Shown: positions 1 through 8,529, counted from the stretch's first letter. The stretch: 64,000 nt of DNA from Chloroflexota bacterium (GCA_004297765.1 SCTZ01000111.1:1-64000); one strand, 5' to 3'. Numbers and translations: made by a program. The notes: generated by a model not told the origin, from the sequence alone.

Positions 1-714
1 TACACCGGCTTAGACCCGACCACCGGCCTGATCGAGCAGTTTGACGGGTATTTCGACCTGGAACGCGTCGATCTCGAGGACTACGAGCCGCGTACAGCCC
101 CCATGGATGTTCTCCTCGGACGCGAGCGCATCACCCAGACACAGATCATCAAGCAACCCGACGTTGTTATGCTGATATATCTGCTCTGGGACCAATTCAC
201 CCCCGAGTTGCGTGAAGCTAACTTTCGTTACTACGAGCAACGTTGCGGACACGGCAGCTCACTTAGCCCTAGCATCCACGCCCTGGTCGCGGCCCGACTG
301 GGCGATCTTGCCCTTGCCGAGCGCTATTTCCGGCAGGCCGCGGAGATAGATCTGGCGGACAATATGGGCAACGCCGCCGGCGGCGTGCATGCCGCCGCAC
401 AAGGTGGGCTGTGGCAAGCCGCGGTCTTCGGATTCGCCGGCATGCGGCTACGCAACGATGGGCTGGCCTTCGATCCGCACCTTCTGCCCATCTGGCAGGA
501 TCTGAGCTTCCCCGTCGAGTGGCGCGGACGGCGTCTGCGCGTGTGCGCATGTCCGGCTCCGTCGCAGTTGGACGTACTCCTCGAGCGCGGAGAGAGCATG
601 GCTATAGCCGTCGGTCCGGACGCCGACGCAAAGGTCCGGGTAGAGCCGGGCAGGCGATACCGCACCGAGAAAGTCGACAGCATCTGGCGCCCGTGGCGGG
701 AGGTCCCCACATGA
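1..714 (+). CDS. Glycoside hydrolase family 65 phosphorylase, C-terminal part (5' truncated by window)
   Basis: The reading frame is open from base 1, so the gene begins outside the window and about 237 C-terminal residues are present. They resemble the end of the GH65 (alpha/alpha)6 barrel: a GLIEQFDGY-type stretch, then ITQTQIIKQPDVVMLIYLL, HGSSLSPSIHALVAARLGD and DNMGNAAGGVHAAAQGG, followed by the small beta-sheet C-terminal domain (FPVEWRGRRLRV). GH65 enzymes are mostly phosphorylases of trehalose, maltose, kojibiose or nigerose. The substrate cannot be read from this fragment. A TreT-type trehalose synthase at 9422-10777 makes trehalose phosphorolysis plausible, but that is inference. 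The stop overlaps the next start (ATGA), indicating translational coupling to the stress protein gene. Confidence 0.88.
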   Translation, partial: YTGLDPTTGLIEQFDGYFDLERVDLEDYEPRTAPMDVLLGRERITQTQIIKQPDVVMLIYLLWDQFTPELREANFRYYEQRCGHGSSLSPSIHALVAARLGDLALAERYFRQAAEIDLADNMGNAAGGVHAAAQGGLWQAAVFGFAGMRLRNDGLAFDPHLLPIWQDLSFPVEWRGRRLRVCACPAPSQLDVLLERGESMAIAVGPDADAKVRVEPGRRYRTEKVDSIWRPWREVPT

Positions 715-1646
715 GCAGGAAGCGAGGAGAATCCCGCAAGGCTCGGCAACCGCGGAGTCCGGAGCGCTTGCCTGGAGTGCTTTCGCCCGGCAGTGCCCCA
801 TTGATCGTCGTGCCTCTGGATGGCTCTCTGGAGGCTAAAGCCGCTTTGCCGGCTGCCCGCCTTATAGCACGGATCATCGGCGCCGCGGTCAACGTGGTCC
901 ACGCGACGGATGAGCACCTAGCCCATGGTGAGCTGTTGGCTAGGGTCAAGCTGGAACGAGAGGAGGCGCACGGACTCGTTGTCGATCAAGTGGCTGGGCC
1001 GCATGGTCAGGCGATTCTGCGACACGCGCAGAAGAAGCGCGCTACCCTCATCGCCGCCACCACACGCGGGCGCACAGCCTATCTCGGCCGCACCGTGCGA
1101 CCTGTTGTAGAGCAAATTATCCGCGAAGCACCTTGCCCGGTGCTCCTGGTGCGACCAGAAATCTACGAGTATGTGACAGGCATGAGCGAATTGCGCCGCA
1201 TTCTCCTGCCACTGGACGGCGCGCCATCCTCGGCCGCGGTGATCGGTCCGGCCGTGCAACTGGCCGCGGCAAGCGACGCCGAGATCGACATGTTGTACGT
1301 GGCCACCCAGTCCGCCCGGCCACAGGAAGCGGGCACGCTCGCTGCACCTCGTTATGTCGACCAACCACAGCACGAATGGCCGGCCTGGGCAGAGGAGTTC
1401 ATGAGCCGATGCTGCATCTGCGCAGGAGGATATCTGCCTACGACTCGCATGCATCTATTCCTTCGTCGCGGCGAGCCAGCTGCCGAGATCCTGGGCTTTG
1501 CCGCGGAGCGAGAACACGAGCTGATCGTCCTGGAATGGCGCGGACAGATGGACCCGGCCCACGCCAATGTCGTGCGCGGCGTCCTGACCAACGCTCCCTG
1601 CCCCGTGCTGCTCCTACGAACGTCTCCAAGCACTCCGACCGCCTGA
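711..1646 (+). CDS. Tandem-domain universal stress protein (UspA family)
   Basis: A 311-aa protein with two UspA-type folds. Domain 1 covers roughly residues 28-150 (PLIVVPLDGSLEAKAALPAA ... APCPVLLVRPE). Domain 2 covers roughly 163-305 (LRRILLPLDGAPSSAAVI ... APCPVLLLR). Both end in the typical APCPVLLxR strand. The nucleotide-binding glycine pattern (GxxGx9G[ST]) is degenerate in both halves, so ATP binding is uncertain. The start at 711 is chosen because it overlaps the GH65 stop; the frame is open further upstream, but that part only shadows GH65. A general stress role is known for the family. Pairing with a disaccharide phosphorylase gene suggests a link to stress or osmolyte metabolism. 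Confidence 0.85.
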   Translation: MSRKRGESRKARQPRSPERLPGVLSPGSAPLIVVPLDGSLEAKAALPAARLIARIIGAAVNVVHATDEHLAHGELLARVKLEREEAHGLVVDQVAGPHGQAILRHAQKKRATLIAATTRGRTAYLGRTVRPVVEQIIREAPCPVLLVRPEIYEYVTGMSELRRILLPLDGAPSSAAVIGPAVQLAAASDAEIDMLYVATQSARPQEAGTLAAPRYVDQPQHEWPAWAEEFMSRCCICAGGYLPTTRMHLFLRRGEPAAEILGFAAEREHELIVLEWRGQMDPAHANVVRGVLTNAPCPVLLLRTSPSTPTA

Positions 1647-1776
1647 TAATCGCTCATCGAGCTCTTCCCTCCATTGCAGCAGCGGCCGGGCTGAACAACA
1701 ATGGGAAGTACAAGCCACCGAGAGCTCTGAAACCTGGACAACCTCTCAGGAGACCATCGAGGAGGCCTTTCGCAAG

Positions 1777-2406
1777 ATGACGTGGAATAGGTTGAGCATG
1801 CGGCGTTTCGTCTTGTCTGTGCTGTTCATCACCTGGCTGTTGTCACCCCTGGCTACCGCGGCCGCCTCTGCCGCCGTGGAGCACTGCCGTTTTGTGCTGG
1901 GATTCAAGACCCTGCACGACCTGATCCCGGATGTTGTCGGGGATTGCAGGTTGTCCCTAATCACTTCATCCTTGTCCCTTTGGATCGCATATAACACATA
2001 CGATAGGCTACCGCCTAGCCCCGAGCCTTTGCTCAGACTCATGGAAGACGAAGCGACTGCAACGCGTAACGGGGATGTCGAATGGGCGATGAGCCTCTTC
2101 GCCCCGAACGCTGTCGTGCGGGACGCTGGCGGAGAAAACGGCAAGATCTTACAATGGTCCGGCCACACCCAAATCAGGCAACGCTATTCCAGCTTGCCAA
2201 GATTCAGTTCGCTGAATTATAACGGCGCGGTCGTGACTTTCGATGACACCAAGATAAGAGCGGCGGCAAGAGCTAGCACCAACGGCGAATACGTAGACGC
2301 TGAGGGCAAGGCCGTGCCCATCGCTAGCATTGATGGGGAGAGGTGTACCTTCAGGCAAATCGGCGGAGTTTGGAAGATAGTCAGTTTCGTTTACAATGCC
2401 CCATAG
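1777..2406 (+). CDS. Exported NTF2/SnoaL-like protein with a Chloroflexi-type FVLGFKTLHDLIP motif
   Basis: About 209 aa. The N-terminus is a probable signal peptide (basic start, hydrophobic FVLSVLFITWLLSPLATAAA). The next segment carries HCRFVLGFKTLHDLIPDVVG, a motif I know from many Chloroflexi exported proteins, where it normally continues into an NPANGD/WRKADNWTAFTDG stretch that is absent here. From about residue 85 the sequence looks like an NTF2-like alpha+beta fold (ATRNGDVEWAMSLFAPNAVV; ending RQIGGVWKIVSFVYN), the SnoaL/DUF4440 type of small binding or enzymatic domain. Start 1777 has GGAGG about 11 nt upstream. ATG 1798 would give a more typical signal peptide. No specific function is assigned. 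Confidence 0.6.
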   Translation: MTWNRLSMRRFVLSVLFITWLLSPLATAAASAAVEHCRFVLGFKTLHDLIPDVVGDCRLSLITSSLSLWIAYNTYDRLPPSPEPLLRLMEDEATATRNGDVEWAMSLFAPNAVVRDAGGENGKILQWSGHTQIRQRYSSLPRFSSLNYNGAVVTFDDTKIRAAARASTNGEYVDAEGKAVPIASIDGERCTFRQIGGVWKIVSFVYNAP

Positions 2407-2434
2407 TCTACGCACGAAAGAGCTGCTAGGACCG

Positions 2435-2554
2435 ATGAACATTGTCGAGCGTGGCAGAGCCTTTGTCCAGGCCCCCCGTGAACTAGCTAGCGGTTCTGCC
2501 GGGGACTGGCGATGCTGCTCGAAGTACGGAGAAACGGACACTTGCAGACGATGA
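2435..2554 (+). CDS. Candidate 39-aa Cys-containing precursor peptide for the adjacent radical SAM enzyme
   Basis: An ATG at 2435 opens a 39-codon frame ending TGA at 2552-2554. The product begins MNIVERGRAFVQAPRELAS and ends with a Gly/Ser-rich hinge and a core-like tail, GDWRCCSKYGETDTCRR (Trp25, Cys27, Cys28, Cys37). The TGA overlaps an in-frame ATG of the radical SAM gene at 2551 (ATGA), the arrangement expected of a coupled precursor/maturase pair. An AGGA lies upstream but only about 3 nt from the ATG, so the ribosome site is weak. If the enzyme starts at 2512 instead, the two frames overlap by 43 nt. I recall short CbpA-type precursors beside CbpB-type radical SAM maturases, but cannot confirm membership. 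This could be a chance frame. Confidence 0.42.
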   Translation: MNIVERGRAFVQAPRELASGSAGDWRCCSKYGETDTCRR

Positions 2555-5004
2555 TACGCCAATTGATGATCGTTCCGTCGCTGGCCTGTCCTGCAGGGTG
2601 CTCCTACTGCTTCGGACCGCACGATGGCGGGCCGACCATGCGCCTGGAAACGATTGACGCGATCGTTCGCTGGCAGAGCGCTTTTGACGGGGCCGACAAA
2701 CTGGATGTAACGTTCCACGGTGGTGAGCCGTTGGTCGCGGGGGCGGCGTTCTATCGTGCCGCGCTACGGCGTTTGCGCCGGGACCTGGCCTCGCGCCGCG
2801 TGCGCTTTTCACTGCAAAGCAACCTGTGGCTTCTCGACGACGAGTTGTGTGAGATATTCCAGGAGCACGGCGTTTCCATCGGCACCAGCCTCGACGGTCC
2901 CGAGCGCGTCAAAGACCCTCAGCGGGGCCAGGGATACTTCCGGCGAACCATGGCAGGGATCGAACGGGCGCGCCGCCGCGGCCTGTCAGTCGGCTGCATC
3001 TGCACCTTCACTTCTCGAACGGCCCCCTACGCTGAAGAGGTGTTTGACTTCTTTGCGCGGGAGGGACTCGGCTTCACGATCCACGCGGCGCTACCGTCGT
3101 TGCGCTACGGGCAAATCGGCGACTGGGCGCTTACGCCCGAGGCACATGGTGAGCTGCTGGTAGGAATGCTCGATCGCTATCTGCCCAACCTTAGCAAGAT
3201 CCGCATCGGCAGCCTGGACTCTCTGTGCAGGAGCGTCTCGGCCGGCCAGGGGGGCATCTGCACCTTCGGGGACTGCCTGGGCCGCTATCTCGCCGTCGGT
3301 CCGGATGGCGAGATCTACCCGTGCCAGCGCTTCGCGGGGATGTCGGAGTACGAGTTGGGCGACGTTCATGACTGTCCCTCCCAGGAAGCGCTGGGGACGG
3401 CGCCCGTCTGGCGGACCTTTGAGGAGCGACAGCGGCGTATCGCAGAGGAGTGCGGCGATTGCCCGAGCTTGGGCTTTTGCCGAGGCGGCTGCCCTTATAA
3501 TACACTCGCCGCCAACGGCGGCAGCTTTGACTTCACGTTGCGCGACCCGCATTGTGCTGCCTACCGGCGCGTCTTTACCCACATTACCGACCGAGCACTC
3601 GAGGAAGTCTTCTCCGAAGAGAATATGAAGGCGGTAGTGGCCGAGATCGACAACGAGGCCGGCATGCTGCGTCGTGGGCGGTTGGTCACGCTCATGCGCG
3701 GCGGCCCCCACCCGTACGAGACGGCCCAACACGCTCGTCAAACATTGATGGTGGTCGCGCTGGCGGCGGCCAACTCGGCAGAAGAGGCCGCACGCAAGCT
3801 CCAGTCCGCCGGCGTCGTGAGCAACCGCCAGCTTGACGAAGCCGCCTTGCGGTCGTTGCATTGGAGGCTGACGGAGCCTGCCACCGGACTGAACAACCTC
3901 TACCTGCACGTGACCTTCGCCTGTCCGTTGTGCTGCACGCACTGCTACGCTCGCGCTGGCACGGAGCGCAAGGGCACGTTGGCGGTTGCCGATATCGCTC
4001 GGGTTTGTCGGGAGGCCGTTGAGCTGGGCTTCCGCCACGCGGTGATCACCGGGGGCGAGCCACTCGTGCACCCACAGCGCGACGCGCTCCTCGACACGCT
4101 CGCCGGGCTGCGCCGCGAGGTGAAGCCATTACTGACGGTGATGCGCACTAGCCTCGCGTTACACGTGGACAACGATGTGCTTCACCAAATTGGCTATGGC
4201 ACCGACGAGGTGGTAGTCAGCGTGGACGGCGACCGGGCCACGCACGATGCCCGCCGAGGGACGGGCAGCTACGACCTCACGGTGGCTAACCTCCGGACGC
4301 TCATGGTGCTGGATCACAGCGCCGAGGTCTCGCTGGCGACGGTGCTACCAGCACACCTGGCAGCGGACGGGCCAGGGCAAGCAGTCCGGACGCTAGCGAA
4401 GGAGCTGGGCATCCGGCGGACACGATTTCGTCCGCTCCTTAGATTGGGTCGAGCGGCGGACGCGCAGTTCGACCTGACGCCCGAGAGCCTAAGGGCCCAC
4501 ATGCCTGTCCACGACCAACTCGCCCTCGGCTTCGGCCCCGTCGCCTCGTGCGGCATTGGGCAGAATCTATACGTGGAGCCAGACGGCTCGGCCTATCCGT
4601 GCTACGCCTGGCACGGCGAGGACTGGCTCTTGGGCAACCTCAACGGGATGGGGGGCTTGTCCAAGATCGTCACCTCCGATAGCTTCAGGGACCTCGGCAG
4701 ACACACGGTCAACAGCAACCAACAGTGCTGCCATTGCCCGTTGCGCTACCTATGTGGCGGGGCCTGTCGTGCGTGGAATCGGCCTGCAGAACAAGATCAG
4801 CCTGATCTGGACGCCGCACCGACGGATTGCTCGTCGCTGCACGCCCGCGCCCGGACGCTATTGATCGCAGCGCTGGAGCACGTCGGGGTGACCGTAGAGC
4901 GCTGGATCGATGCCGGACTGCCGCTGCCGGAGATGCCGCCCATAGTGAAGGAGCGGCGCGTTGGGCAGGACGTGGCGACCGTGAAGGCTGAGGAAGGAGG
5001 ATGA
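2512..5004 (+). CDS. Fused tandem radical SAM/SPASM peptide maturase-like protein
   Basis: An 830-aa protein with two complete radical SAM-SPASM units. Unit 1 has CPAGCSYC (Cys26, 30, 33 bind the SAM 4Fe-4S cluster), HGGEP near residue 70, and a Cys-rich SPASM domain at about 250-365 (CTFGDC ... YPCQ ... CGDC ... GFCRGGC). Unit 2 has ACPLCCTHC (Cys471, 475, 478), TGGEP, and a SPASM domain at about 680-790 (CGIGQ ... YPCYAW ... CCHC ... YLCGGAC). SPASM radical SAM enzymes modify ribosomal peptides or activate sulfatases. The precursor-like peptide next door favours the former. Start 2512 has GGGGA 6 nt upstream; ATG 2551 would leave the usual short stretch before the first Cys and overlap the peptide stop. 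The partner gene follows after 3 nt. Confidence 0.85.
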   Translation: MLLEVRRNGHLQTMIRQLMIVPSLACPAGCSYCFGPHDGGPTMRLETIDAIVRWQSAFDGADKLDVTFHGGEPLVAGAAFYRAALRRLRRDLASRRVRFSLQSNLWLLDDELCEIFQEHGVSIGTSLDGPERVKDPQRGQGYFRRTMAGIERARRRGLSVGCICTFTSRTAPYAEEVFDFFAREGLGFTIHAALPSLRYGQIGDWALTPEAHGELLVGMLDRYLPNLSKIRIGSLDSLCRSVSAGQGGICTFGDCLGRYLAVGPDGEIYPCQRFAGMSEYELGDVHDCPSQEALGTAPVWRTFEERQRRIAEECGDCPSLGFCRGGCPYNTLAANGGSFDFTLRDPHCAAYRRVFTHITDRALEEVFSEENMKAVVAEIDNEAGMLRRGRLVTLMRGGPHPYETAQHARQTLMVVALAAANSAEEAARKLQSAGVVSNRQLDEAALRSLHWRLTEPATGLNNLYLHVTFACPLCCTHCYARAGTERKGTLAVADIARVCREAVELGFRHAVITGGEPLVHPQRDALLDTLAGLRREVKPLLTVMRTSLALHVDNDVLHQIGYGTDEVVVSVDGDRATHDARRGTGSYDLTVANLRTLMVLDHSAEVSLATVLPAHLAADGPGQAVRTLAKELGIRRTRFRPLLRLGRAADAQFDLTPESLRAHMPVHDQLALGFGPVASCGIGQNLYVEPDGSAYPCYAWHGEDWLLGNLNGMGGLSKIVTSDSFRDLGRHTVNSNQQCCHCPLRYLCGGACRAWNRPAEQDQPDLDAAPTDCSSLHARARTLLIAALEHVGVTVERWIDAGLPLPEMPPIVKERRVGQDVATVKAEEGG

Positions 5005-5007
5005 GCG

Positions 5008-6468
5008 ATGCTGTTCTTCGGACCGCCCAACGTGGAGAAGATGGAGCAAAAAAGGGACGTCGCCGGGCTAATCAAGGCGCTACGATACAAGGCTGGTAGC
5101 AGTGCGCCTGAACATCTGCACCTACGCGGGAGAGCCGCCATGGCGCTAGGGCAGATCGGTGAAACGCGGGCCGTTGAGCCGTTGCTCGCTGTCTTGCGGG
5201 ACGATAATTCGGACGTGCGGGGGAGTGCTGCGGCGGCGCTGGGGAAGATCGGCGACGCGCGGGCCGTAGAGCCGCTCGTAGCTGCTTTGCGCAGCAACAG
5301 TTTGAACGTGCGCTCTAAGGCGACCGATGCGCTAGTGAAGATTGGCTCGCCCGCCGTAGAGCCGCTGACCGCTGCCTTGCGGGACGACGATTCGAACGTG
5401 CGCTGGATAGCCGCCGAGACGTTGTGGAAGATCGGAGACCAACTGGCCGTGGATCCTCTGGTCGCTGCCTTGCGGGACGATGATTCGGACGTGCGCTGGA
5501 TAGCCGCCGAGGCGCTGGGGAAGATCGGGGACCAACGGGTCGTAGAGCCGCTGGTCGCTGCCTTGCGGGACGGGAGTATGCGGGTCAGGAAAGGCGCCGC
5601 TAGCGCCCTCGATGCGCTGAGCTGGCGGCCAGGATTGGACGCAAGTGGAGCCTGGTACTGGGTGCTGAAAGAGCGCTGGGATCGCTGCGTCGAAATCGGC
5701 TCGTTGGCCGTAGAGCCTCTGGTCGCTGCCTTGCGGGACAACACTCCGGACGTGCGCAAGAGAGCCGCCAAAGCGCTGGGGCAGATCTGCGACGCACGGG
5801 CTGTGGAGCCACTGGTCACTGCTTTGCGGGATGGGGACAAGGGGGTCGGGAAAGGCGCCGCCAACGCCCTCAATGCGCTTGGCTGGCGGCCAGGACTGGA
5901 TGCAAGTGGAGCCTGGTACTGGGTGCTGAAAGAGCACTGGGATCGCTGCGTCGAAATCGGCTCGCCGGCCGTGGAGCCTCTGGGCGCTGCCTTGCGGGAC
6001 AACACTCCGGACGTGCGCGATAGAGCGGCCGAGGCGCTGGTAAAGATCGGCTCACCCGCAGTGGAGCCGCTGGTCGCTGCCTTGCGCGACAACGATTGGG
6101 ACGTGCGCTCAAGGGCCGCCAAGGCGCTGGGAATGATCGGGGACCATCGGGCCGTGGAGCCGCTGATCGCCGCCTTGCGGCACGACCGGAATGTGGGGGC
6201 TGCCGCCGAGGCGCTGGGGAAGATGGGCTCACCCGCAGTGAAGCCGCTGATCGCTGCCTTGTCGGACTTGGACTGGAACGTGCGATGGGGTGCCGCCAAG
6301 GCGCTAGTCGGCATGTTTCGCCGTGGCAACATGGACAACCGAGCGAAGAGAGAGATTGTTGTGATGCGAGGGACAATTGTCAAGGCGCACACGGATTACT
6401 ACGATTACAACGTGTGTGCGGGGTTTTGGCCCCCCCATGGGGACAGCGGCATTGGCGTGGAGTTCTGA
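5008..6468 (+). CDS. HEAT-like (PBS lyase type) repeat protein coupled to the radical SAM gene
   Basis: A 486-aa alpha-solenoid of about a dozen 31-residue HEAT-like repeats of the form VRxxAAxALGKIGDxRAVEPLVAALRD. Two insertions interrupt the array, each containing WRPGLDASGAWYWVLKE followed by WDRCVEIGS, at roughly residues 205-235 and 292-322. They are near copies at DNA level (5593-5772 and 5854-6033). Such scaffolds bind proteins or peptides, and some act as phycobilin lyases or chaperones. No bilin genes are present. The start lies 3 nt after the maturase stop and uses a GGAGG inside that gene's last codons, so the two are probably made together. A substrate-binding or scaffold role for the maturase is inference. 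Confidence 0.82.
   Translation: MLFFGPPNVEKMEQKRDVAGLIKALRYKAGSSAPEHLHLRGRAAMALGQIGETRAVEPLLAVLRDDNSDVRGSAAAALGKIGDARAVEPLVAALRSNSLNVRSKATDALVKIGSPAVEPLTAALRDDDSNVRWIAAETLWKIGDQLAVDPLVAALRDDDSDVRWIAAEALGKIGDQRVVEPLVAALRDGSMRVRKGAASALDALSWRPGLDASGAWYWVLKERWDRCVEIGSLAVEPLVAALRDNTPDVRKRAAKALGQICDARAVEPLVTALRDGDKGVGKGAANALNALGWRPGLDASGAWYWVLKEHWDRCVEIGSPAVEPLGAALRDNTPDVRDRAAEALVKIGSPAVEPLVAALRDNDWDVRSRAAKALGMIGDHRAVEPLIAALRHDRNVGAAAEALGKMGSPAVKPLIAALSDLDWNVRWGAAKALVGMFRRGNMDNRAKREIVVMRGTIVKAHTDYYDYNVCAGFWPPHGDSGIGVEF
5593..6033 (+). repeat. Internal duplication within the HEAT-repeat gene (two ~180-nt copies, 261-nt period)
   Basis: The segment at 5593-5772 recurs at 5854-6033 with most bases identical. 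Both encode the WRPGLDASGAWYW insertion plus one HEAT repeat (VEPLVAALRDNTPDVR). The 261-nt spacing is a multiple of three, so the duplication keeps frame. It looks like recent repeat-unit expansion by unequal recombination. Confidence 0.8.
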
Positions 6469-6581
6469 AACAAGCCGGCCAACCGTGCGAGAAAGGCGGG
6501 GTGACTGGGGGAACGGTGTTGCCCAGCGTTGACTGCGAGCCTATCGGGGTCGTGCTAAATACGATATGAGAAAGGATACCA

Positions 6582-8351
6582 ATGATGGGCATTCTCTCGA
6601 AACTGTTCGGTAGATCGGAACGGAGCCTGGAGAAAAGAAGGGAGCCGGCGTCACGCCGCGAAGGCGACCTTCAGCCCACAGGTGCAAGGCCAAACATTGA
6701 GTCGAAATCGATGCTTGAGATCAGCTACGGCACGTCGACGCCAACAGAAAAAGTCCTGTGCGCCAACTGCGGAGCCAAGATCCTTCCGGCAACCGCCAAG
6801 AAGTACAAGGGACTATGTGCCCCGTGCGCCAGTGGCCACACCGGCTCAAGACGACCGGTCAGGACTGCCGTCAAAGAAGTGAAGTGCTCTCTGTGCGGCA
6901 AGTCTTTGAAAGCGATGGGCAATACACTTGGAGATTTCGGAGTATCCCCGACGGATCAGAGTGGAGGATGGGATCAATGGCTAGGGACGGCCTGTAATGC
7001 TTGCGGCAAAGTGTACTGTCCAGATTGCTGCAACGCGACGGGAGGTCCCTGCCCCATATGCGGCCAAGATGTCAAACCTGCAATGGCCGCGTTTCTGCCA
7101 AATGATTCCCACGAAGGACAGAATCCGAAACACGTCTCCACGGACGCAGTAGCCGCTAGGATTCTACTCGCCCATACTGGTGAGACCCTTGCATCGCAGG
7201 ACGTTAACGAGATTCTGAAGTACGCGTGGGTTGGAAAGTTGGCCCCCGACGTAAAGATCACGTCCCACCCCCTCACACCAAATGCATGGATAAGCGACGA
7301 GCAGTTCGCTATTGCGTGGACTATGTGGAAACAGATGCTTCAACACAAGAACGGTGAACATCCCTACTGGGATGATCATGAGATACATGCCTTTAGAGGG
7401 ACGATTGCGCGGACGGGGCAACGGTTCTACGCGGAGATCTACTACCTTGCCACAGGCGCGAGACCAAACATCAAGTCGAAATCGATCCTCCAGATCAGTT
7501 ACGGCACGTCGACGCCAACAGAAAAAGTCCCGTGCGCCAACTGCGGAGCCAAAATCCTTCCGGCAACCGCCAAGAAATACAAGGGACTATGTGCCCCGTG
7601 CGCTAGTGGCCACACTGAGGAGAAGGCAACTGTTCAGGCTAATAGACCATCGGACACGGGTGACCGCGAGGAGCCGAGGAAGGTGTCCTGCATTCAGTGT
7701 GGGGCGAGGATCCTCCCGAGCACTACCAAGAAGACCGGGGGCGTTTGTATGCCTTGTTACCACGGGACGCGAAAAGTGCGGGCGTCAACCTCCGGAGCTT
7801 TCGAGGCCGACACATCTCATGACAACGCCTTGGGAGAATCGCAACAGCGGGTCGAGAGTACTCCTACACGAAGCGTGAACGCTGAGAAGGCGGACAAAGG
7901 TTTTTCAGAGGACACACAAGCGGGCATACCACAACTAGGTGAAACGTCTATTGAATTCGCGGATGGCACCATCGTCGCTCTAGCTGATGTCAAGGAAATC
8001 ACCGCTCCTGAAATCGCAATAGGCCATCCCAGTAGTCCTCTTTTCAAGGCCATCAACTCAGTACTGAAACAAGGTCATGGTTATGTATATCTCTTGTATG
8101 TCACAAAGGCTGGACCCTCAACGACGATCATCCCTACGGTGGATCGTGCTGCTGCTGTCGAGCTGGCCGAGCGGATAAAGGATGCCAAAGCCGCAGCCAA
8201 TAGGCAGACATCAGATAGAGTGATTGTGGGCGAGTGCACACAGTGTCACCGTAAGCTTCGTGTTAGAGCACATGCCGTAAGAACAGGAATGATTCTCACC
8301 TGCAAATGCGGGCAACAAAACAGGGTTCGTCAGATCCGGGATAGTTCATAG
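6582..8351 (+). CDS. Multi zinc-ribbon protein of unknown function with a duplicated Cys4 module
   Basis: A 589-aa protein rich in CxxC pairs. After a basic N-terminus (MMGILSKLFGRSERSLEKRR) comes module A at about 33-87: CANCGAKILPATAKKYKG then LCAPC. Next is a central zinc-finger region (CSLCGKSLKAMG; CNACGKVYCPDCC; CPICGQ). Module A recurs almost unchanged at about 290-345. A relative, CIQCGARILPSTTKKTGG then CMPC, lies at about 367. The C-terminus carries a last Cys4 ribbon (CTQCHRKLRVRAH ... CKCGQQN). There are no membrane segments. The family is not recognised beyond zinc-ribbon modules. ATG 6582 and 6585 share the AAAGGA ribosome site. It follows the HEAT gene after 113 nt and probably belongs to the same unit. 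Confidence 0.75.
   Translation: MMGILSKLFGRSERSLEKRREPASRREGDLQPTGARPNIESKSMLEISYGTSTPTEKVLCANCGAKILPATAKKYKGLCAPCASGHTGSRRPVRTAVKEVKCSLCGKSLKAMGNTLGDFGVSPTDQSGGWDQWLGTACNACGKVYCPDCCNATGGPCPICGQDVKPAMAAFLPNDSHEGQNPKHVSTDAVAARILLAHTGETLASQDVNEILKYAWVGKLAPDVKITSHPLTPNAWISDEQFAIAWTMWKQMLQHKNGEHPYWDDHEIHAFRGTIARTGQRFYAEIYYLATGARPNIKSKSILQISYGTSTPTEKVPCANCGAKILPATAKKYKGLCAPCASGHTEEKATVQANRPSDTGDREEPRKVSCIQCGARILPSTTKKTGGVCMPCYHGTRKVRASTSGAFEADTSHDNALGESQQRVESTPTRSVNAEKADKGFSEDTQAGIPQLGETSIEFADGTIVALADVKEITAPEIAIGHPSSPLFKAINSVLKQGHGYVYLLYVTKAGPSTTIIPTVDRAAAVELAERIKDAKAAANRQTSDRVIVGECTQCHRKLRVRAHAVRTGMILTCKCGQQNRVRQIRDSS
6677..7616 (+). repeat. In-frame duplicated zinc-ribbon segment (copies 6677-6842 and 7451-7616)
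   Basis: The 166-nt segment starting 6677 is repeated at 7451 with an offset of exactly 774 nt. By eye more than 90% of bases match. Both encode GTSTPTEKVxCANCGAKILP and KKYKGLCAPC. Such similarity inside one gene indicates recent duplication or gene conversion. Confidence 0.85.
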
Positions 8352-8529
8352 GATGACGATGAGCATCTTGGAAGCTAACCTGCCTTCAGGTGGTCCGTCG
8401 CCGCCAACCTATGGCGTTACGGTGCTACCCCTGGAGATGCGCCCCGCGCCAGCGCTGACGGCTATTGGCCCATCAACCGTACAGAGAACGCCTGCCTTGG
8501 CGGCAGGTGGACGCAGCGGAGGTTCTACC

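Noticed and set aside
8353-8529. N-terminal extension of the TPR protein
   Set aside because: Pro-rich and contains a palindromic CCTGCC/GGCAGG; a strong GGAGG serves ATG 8530. Kept only as an alternative start.
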